A stretch of DNA of 64,000 nucleotides from Saposhnikovia divaricata (lineage: Eukaryota; Streptophyta; Magnoliopsida; Apiales; Apiaceae): the NCBI GenBank assembly GCA_036435485.1, contig CM071600.1, positions 54,309,546 to 54,373,545 of the forward strand, given 5' to 3'. A program made the translations under genes and the position numbers. Shown piece after piece: positions 59,340 to 64,000 of this stretch; within the stretch, counting starts at the first letter, position 1; each line of letters starts with the position of its first letter. The notes beneath the pieces are model-generated. The model had not been told where the DNA came from and made no database searches. It saw only the letters and a program-made list of their open reading frames with translations.

Positions 59340-60905
59340 CTAATCATCGTCAGCAACGTGGACAGGATCCTTGCCCTTGCCTGTCGGAGCAAACTTTGGA
59401 GAGTCTCCATACATAGTGAATGTCTTGTCAAAGAAGTTTGAGGAGGGATCCTTTCCATCTCGAGCAGATAGCCATTTGAAGAGTTTGTCCATGTAAGCTT
59501 CTCTAGTCAAACCGAAAGCAGCCGGAGGAGGAATTGCCGGTAGAGGGAGAGGGGCAGTGATCTCCTGAAGAGTGTAATCTCCGATCCAATCTTGCTTCTG
59601 GTGCCAGGGAATGGTATATTTACCACCGATAGAGGAAATCTGTTTGGACAGGAACTGAGTCTCAGTCCCCAACCTGAAGAATAGCTTGACAAACTCCTTC
59701 TCCCAAGCTTTAGCCGTATGAGCCATGCCTTCATGAAGTGACCCAAACTCATAATCAATTCTACGAGAAATGCTCTGGTCATTGGTCTTTAAGACATCCA
59801 GTTTGGAATGCAAGAGCTCCAAAGATTTGGACATTGAAGCAACAGAGGACTCAACTGAAAGCATTTTAGTTTGAAGGGAAGCAATGGCTTGAGTGTTGGC
59901 TCCAATTTGAGCAGACAGTTCAGAGTAATCAAGTAGTTGTTCAGGAGGTACAGAGGGTTGAGTAATGGGAGAGGCTGGCACAGAGGTGTCCGAAGTAGAT
60001 GTTTCAAAAACAAGTTGATTTAGCTCATTAACCACAAGATGGTTACGAGCCAAAGAGGAGAGATCGAAAGAGTCGGACAAAGCGTCCATCTCATCAATGT
60101 CATCAATAACTTTAAAGTATCTAAAAACTTTTGTCAACAAAGCAGGGTATGGCAAATACATGGACTCATGAGATGCGCAGTGAAGCATGTTATGAATAAG
60201 AAAAGAGGCCACGTTAAAAGGGATTTGTTTGACAAAAAGTGACAGTAAGATACAATCTTGAAATGTGATCCTATCTCTACCACTTTTCCGAGGCAATAAG
60301 TTAGTATGAAACAATTTAAATAGCAAGAGACATGAGGAAGTGAGAGATGATACCAAAGGTTTGGTGTCCGCCGTGACCGAAGCATCCCTGAGAATTGTGC
60401 GAAGTTGGGCTTCATAGGGAAGGTCATCATACTCAGAAAACGGTTGGTGCGAAGTAAAGGGGCAGAGACCAGAAGCGGCAACTCCCAAAATCGTGCCAAG
60501 CCAATCCACCGTAAGAACAATAGGCACGCCCTTGACATTGGAGAACACCATATCATTATGCCCTTGTTGTAAGTTGGAGTAGAACTCTCGGACTAGAGCA
60601 GGGTAGAACTGTTGTGGAGGAGAGAGAAGAGATTCGCAAGAGAGGGTTTCAAAACACTGGTACATGCCAATACGCCGGAATAGATCAACATCCACAAATC
60701 GCTCCTTGATGAGGGGTTTGTCCTTGCATTTAGAAGAGGGTTCTGGGGTCATAAACTCCGCTTTTAAACTCTGTTCTGGTAAGGAAGAATCAGAGTTAGA
60801 TTGAGAGTGCTCTAAGGGAGGTGCTTTAATACGCTTCGAGGATTCCGATTTCGAAGGGGTTTTGCCGGAACGGGGTCCTGATGCGCGAGTCTTCCGTTTA
60901 GCCAT
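59340..60905 (-). CDS. Sirevirus extra ORF after pol (521 aa), unbroken
   Basis: Starts MAKRKTRASGPRSGKTPSKS, a basic N-terminus. Residues about 65-265 (RFVDVDLFRRIGMYQCFETL, LVREFYSNLQQGHND, VDWLGTILGV) resemble the domain called putative plant transposon protein, which occurs in retroelement ORFs (recalled, not searched). A coiled coil follows at about 325-385 (ANTQAIASLQTKMLSVESSV). No signal peptide or membrane span is evident, so an envelope role is doubtful although the position is that of the env-like gene. The frame is free of stops, in contrast to the broken pol upstream. Function unknown. Confidence 0.72.
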   Translation of the reverse strand: MAKRKTRASGPRSGKTPSKSESSKRIKAPPLEHSQSNSDSSLPEQSLKAEFMTPEPSSKCKDKPLIKERFVDVDLFRRIGMYQCFETLSCESLLSPPQQFYPALVREFYSNLQQGHNDMVFSNVKGVPIVLTVDWLGTILGVAASGLCPFTSHQPFSEYDDLPYEAQLRTILRDASVTADTKPLVSSLTSSCLLLFKLFHTNLLPRKSGRDRITFQDCILLSLFVKQIPFNVASFLIHNMLHCASHESMYLPYPALLTKVFRYFKVIDDIDEMDALSDSFDLSSLARNHLVVNELNQLVFETSTSDTSVPASPITQPSVPPEQLLDYSELSAQIGANTQAIASLQTKMLSVESSVASMSKSLELLHSKLDVLKTNDQSISRRIDYEFGSLHEGMAHTAKAWEKEFVKLFFRLGTETQFLSKQISSIGGKYTIPWHQKQDWIGDYTLQEITAPLPLPAIPPPAAFGLTREAYMDKLFKWLSARDGKDPSSNFFDKTFTMYGDSPKFAPTGKGKDPVHVADDD

Positions 60906-61307
60906 TGGAGAAGAGGAGAGAGAGGAAAGAAAATAGGTTGAAGGAGATGAAAGGAGATTAAGGAAAAAGAAAGTGAGAGGAGAGAAGTTAAGGCGCGGTT
61001 GTCGAGAAGTGGAGAAGAGTGAAGGGGAACTGAAAAGACGTGTCTAGAGATAGGTGTTGAGCATGCAGACAGTCAAGAGACATAATGGCACGGTAACAAG
61101 TCAAGAAACAAAACTCAATGCACAATAAAGGTCGAAGCACTAATTAATTTATCAAATAAAATAGAATACAAGTTTGTACCTTGATAAAGAAATTATATAA
61201 TACATTGAGATGTCACGCATGCAACTGACATTAGGAGCTGTCACTGATTAGATAATAACAATTAAATCACAGACTCATAGAAAATTAAATATGCTCAATT
61301 AGAATGA
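60906..61307 (-). other. spacer between Sirevirus pol and extra ORF
   Basis: AT-rich and non-coding. A purine-rich leader lies just upstream of the extra ORF on the minus strand. Confidence 0.5.
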
Positions 61308-64000
61308 TTAGAATGAACACATACCAAGTTCTCTGCGAAGCATACAGAATCTGTCTTCTGATAGGGGTTTGGTAAAAATATCTGCCTTTTGATTTTCAGT
61401 GGGAATATATATGAGTTCAATGTTACCTTTTGAAACATGATCCCGAATAAAATGGTGACGGACATCAATATGTTTAGTGCGAGAATGCATGACCGGATTT
61501 TTGGAAATATTAATAGCCGATGTGTTATCACAGTAGATTGGAGTGTGTGAGAATTTTATTCCAAAATCTTTTACGGTTTGTTGCATCCACAAAATTTGTG
61601 CGCAACAACTCCCGGCGGCGATATATTCTCCTTCAGCAGTTGACATTGCCACTGAAGTTTGTTTCTTACTGTGCCATGCCACTAGGCAATCTCCTAAAAA
61701 TTCGCAAGCTCCGCTTGTACTTTTACGATCAACCTTAGATCCTGCATAATCGGCATCTGAAAAACCAATTAAATTAAAAGACGGGGAACTGGGATAGAAT
61801 AGTCCCAAGTTGTCAGTTCCCTTTAAATATTTAAATATTCGCTTTACGGCATTTAAATGAGATTCTTTCGGCATTGCTTGAAAAACGGGCACATAAACAT
61901 ACACTAAACATGATGTCGGGACGAGAGGCTGTGAGATATAATAAGGAACCAATCATGCCTCTATATTTAGTGACATCCACTGACTTACCTTGTTCGTCCT
62001 TAGTGAGTTTAGTGGTAACACTCATGGGAGTAGACTTTGGAGTGACATTTTCCAAATCAAACCTTTTAAGTAAGTCTTTAATATACTTACTTTGATGAAT
62101 AAAAATACCTGCAGTAGATTGGTTAATTTGCAAGCCAAGAAAATATTGTAATTCACCCATAAGACTCATGTCAAATTCTCTATGCATACAATCAGAGAAC
62201 CATTTGCATAAAGTTTCATCTGAGGCTCCGAACACAATATCATCGACATATACTTGCACTATCAAAAAATCATTATGTTTATGAAAAATAAAGAGTGTAG
62301 GATCGAGTGTACCCCTAATGAAGCCAGAATCAACAAGGAAGGTACTTAGTCGATCATACCAACATCTGGGAGATTGTCGAAGGCCGTAGACAGATTTCTT
62401 GAGTTTGTACACATAATTCGGATATTTTTCGTGTATGAAACCTGGGGGTTGCTTTACGAATACTTCCTCTTGTAGGTAACCATTTAAGAAGGCGCTTTTG
62501 ACGTCCATTTGATACAGTTTAAAGTTCTTGTAAACTGCAAATGCCATTAGTATCCGTATGGCTTCCAATCGTGCTACTGGAGCGTAAGTTTCGTCGTAGT
62601 CGATGCCTTCTTGTTGATTATAACCTTGAGCCACGAGGCGAGCTTTATTTCGAATGATATTTCCATCTTCATCCTTCTTATTTTTGAAGACCCAACGAGT
62701 TCCAATGATTGTGACATTTTCAGGAGGAGGTACAAGTTCCCAGACATCACACCGTTCGAACTAGTTAAGTTCTTCTTGCATGGCTACTGACCATTGCTCA
62801 TTCTCGACTGCCTCCTTAGCATTTTTCGGTTCGAATTCAGCGACAAATGCATAAAATGCACAAAAGTTTCGAACCTTGCTCCGAGTGGTAATCCCTTGAT
62901 TTAAATCTGAGAGAAGATTATCTGGAGGATGATTTTGCACAGTTCTGACAGATTTGGGAAGGGGAATGGAGCTCATTTCTTCTACACTTGAGTTATTCAA
63001 TTGAAAGGGAACTGGATTTGGATTAGATGTAGAGGAAGGACGATCTTGAGAAGCTTTGCTTGCAGGTTCAGATGATGGAGGATTGCTTGAAGTAGCACTA
63101 GCAGTTGTAGATGATCCAGGAGTTAATTCGTGAGAAGTGGAAGTCTGCTGTGGTGTTTCTTGTTCTTCCTGCGAATGAGACAGTTCTTGTTCCAAATGGG
63201 ACTGTCTCATTTCTGAATGGGACTGACCCTTTCCAGAATGAGTCTGACCCTTTTGATGCTGGGAAGGATCATTAGCACATGCTTCCTCGTCTCTGACTAG
63301 ATCAAGATAAGACTCATTGAAAGAAACATTAATGGATTCTTCTACTTTAGCCTTATCAGGGTTGTAAACACGATACGCTTTACTAGTATTGGAGTATCCC
63401 AAAAATATTCCTTCAGTTGCACGAGGATCAAATTTGCCACGATTTGGCTGGGAATCTAGAATAAAACATTTAGAACCAAAAACTCGAAAATAACTGATGT
63501 TAGGAGTTTTATTCTTAAGCAGTTCATAAGGAGTTTTAAGTAAGATAGGACGAATTAAAACCCTGTTAAGTACATAACAAGAAGTATTTACCGCTTCTGC
63601 CCAGAATTTCCGAGGCAACTTACTTTCATGAAGCAAAGTACGGGCAGTTTCTTGTAAAGTTCTATTCTTGCGTTCCACTACTCCGTTCTGTTGTGGAGTA
63701 CGAGGAGCAGAAAATTCATGTGTGATGCCCCTTGACTTGCAATAGGTGACAAAATCTTTTTCAAACTCACCACCATGATCACTTCTGATTGTTCTCAATT
63801 TCTTGGAATACTTAGTTTCAAGGTTAGCAATCAAATCTTGAAATTCGATGAAAGCTTCATCTTTAGAACTTAAAAATAGTACCCAAGTAAATCTGGAGAA
63901 ATCATCAACTATAACAAAAGCATATTTCTTACCACCATGGCTAACATACCTTTCGGGTCCAAATAAATCAAGGTGCAGTAGTTGTAGAGGATCAGTTGAG
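61308..64000 (-). pseudogene. Sirevirus pol: integrase, RT, RNase H; broken, partial at the window edge
   Basis: The frame enters at 64000 inside integrase (KKYAFVIVDDFSRFTWVLFL, HEFSAPRTPQQNGVVERKNR, so D, D and E motifs are visible). A linker follows with seven-residue repeats around SHS (63260-63170). A TAG at about 62761 stands where a Gln codon would fit. RT then covers about 62740-61900 with the catalytic VYVDDIVFG intact near 62250. An extra base in a T-run (minus strand) near 61880-61885 shifts the frame. RNase H follows to 61308 (GFSDADYAGSKVDRKSTSGA, VAMSTAEGEYIAA, KHIDVRHHFIRD). With two lesions it cannot be made as one protein. Confidence 0.88.
63170..63260. repeat. 21-bp tandem repeat in the Sirevirus pol linker
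   Basis: Plus-strand aatg words recur at 63174, 63195, 63216 and 63237, 21 bp apart, with gggactgtctc and related versions following. In protein this is a seven-residue repeat (QSHSEMR, QSHLEQE, LSHSQEE). The unit resembles the LTR repeat at 58065-58138. Confidence 0.85.

Larger units (their letters stand above)
58044..64000 (-). mobile_element. Sirevirus-type Ty1/Copia element, 3' part, runs off the window
   Basis: On the minus strand the order is integrase, RT, RNase H, an extra ORF after pol, several polypurine tracts and the 3' LTR (59044-58044). Copia pol order, the additional ORF and repeated gggggaga tracts near cattataaaaaggggga-like sequence are traits of the Sirevirus (SIRE/Maximus) group (family knowledge). 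Gag, protease and the 5' LTR must lie beyond 64000. Pol has one stop and one frameshift. Confidence 0.87.

Overview
This is nuclear DNA of a flowering plant, probably a eudicot. The genes have plant exon-intron structure, two of the three recognised families (Alfin-like PHD, and a LETM1-like protein of plant type) point to plants, and the transposons are plant lineages (RTE LINE, Tat, Athila-type, chromovirus, Sirevirus, MULE, MITEs). Nothing in the window fixes the species; an asterid is a weak guess. Exon borders were worked out by hand from reading frame, GT/AG sites and family resemblance.

Layout. 1-3000: the possible tail of one gene, a small MITE, and a four-exon gene for an unrecognised plant protein. 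3368-7233: a nearly complete RTE-type LINE with a 17-bp target-site duplication (TSD). 7246-29800: a nest of transposons. A gttgcaa-rich foldback repeat holds a Tat-lineage Gypsy element (8573-29691). The 3' LTR of that element is split by a second LTR element in reverse orientation (20211-29545) that carries only a gag-like ORF, and one LTR of the second element carries a MITE. 30415-34998: an intact five-exon Alfin-like PHD-finger gene (259 aa). 36738-37416 (minus): an intact three-exon gene for V-ATPase subunit G (108 aa). 38677-41277: a deleted MULE with a 9-bp TSD. 41931-57216 (minus): a LETM1-like gene with at least 15 coding exons and a 4.4-kb chromovirus in one intron. 58044-64000: the 3' end of a Sirevirus that runs off the window.

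The host genes look ordinary and intact: a histone-mark reader, a proton-pump subunit, a probable organelle membrane protein and one unknown. They share no operon or pathway. The transposons hold most of the interest: clean TSDs that set the order of insertion, a Tat element broken almost only by C-to-T/G-to-A changes, a chromovirus that lost reverse transcriptase and RNase H yet keeps long open frames and almost identical LTRs, a MULE whose N- and C-terminal parts are fused, and a 21-bp tandem repeat found both in the Sirevirus LTR and inside its pol gene.
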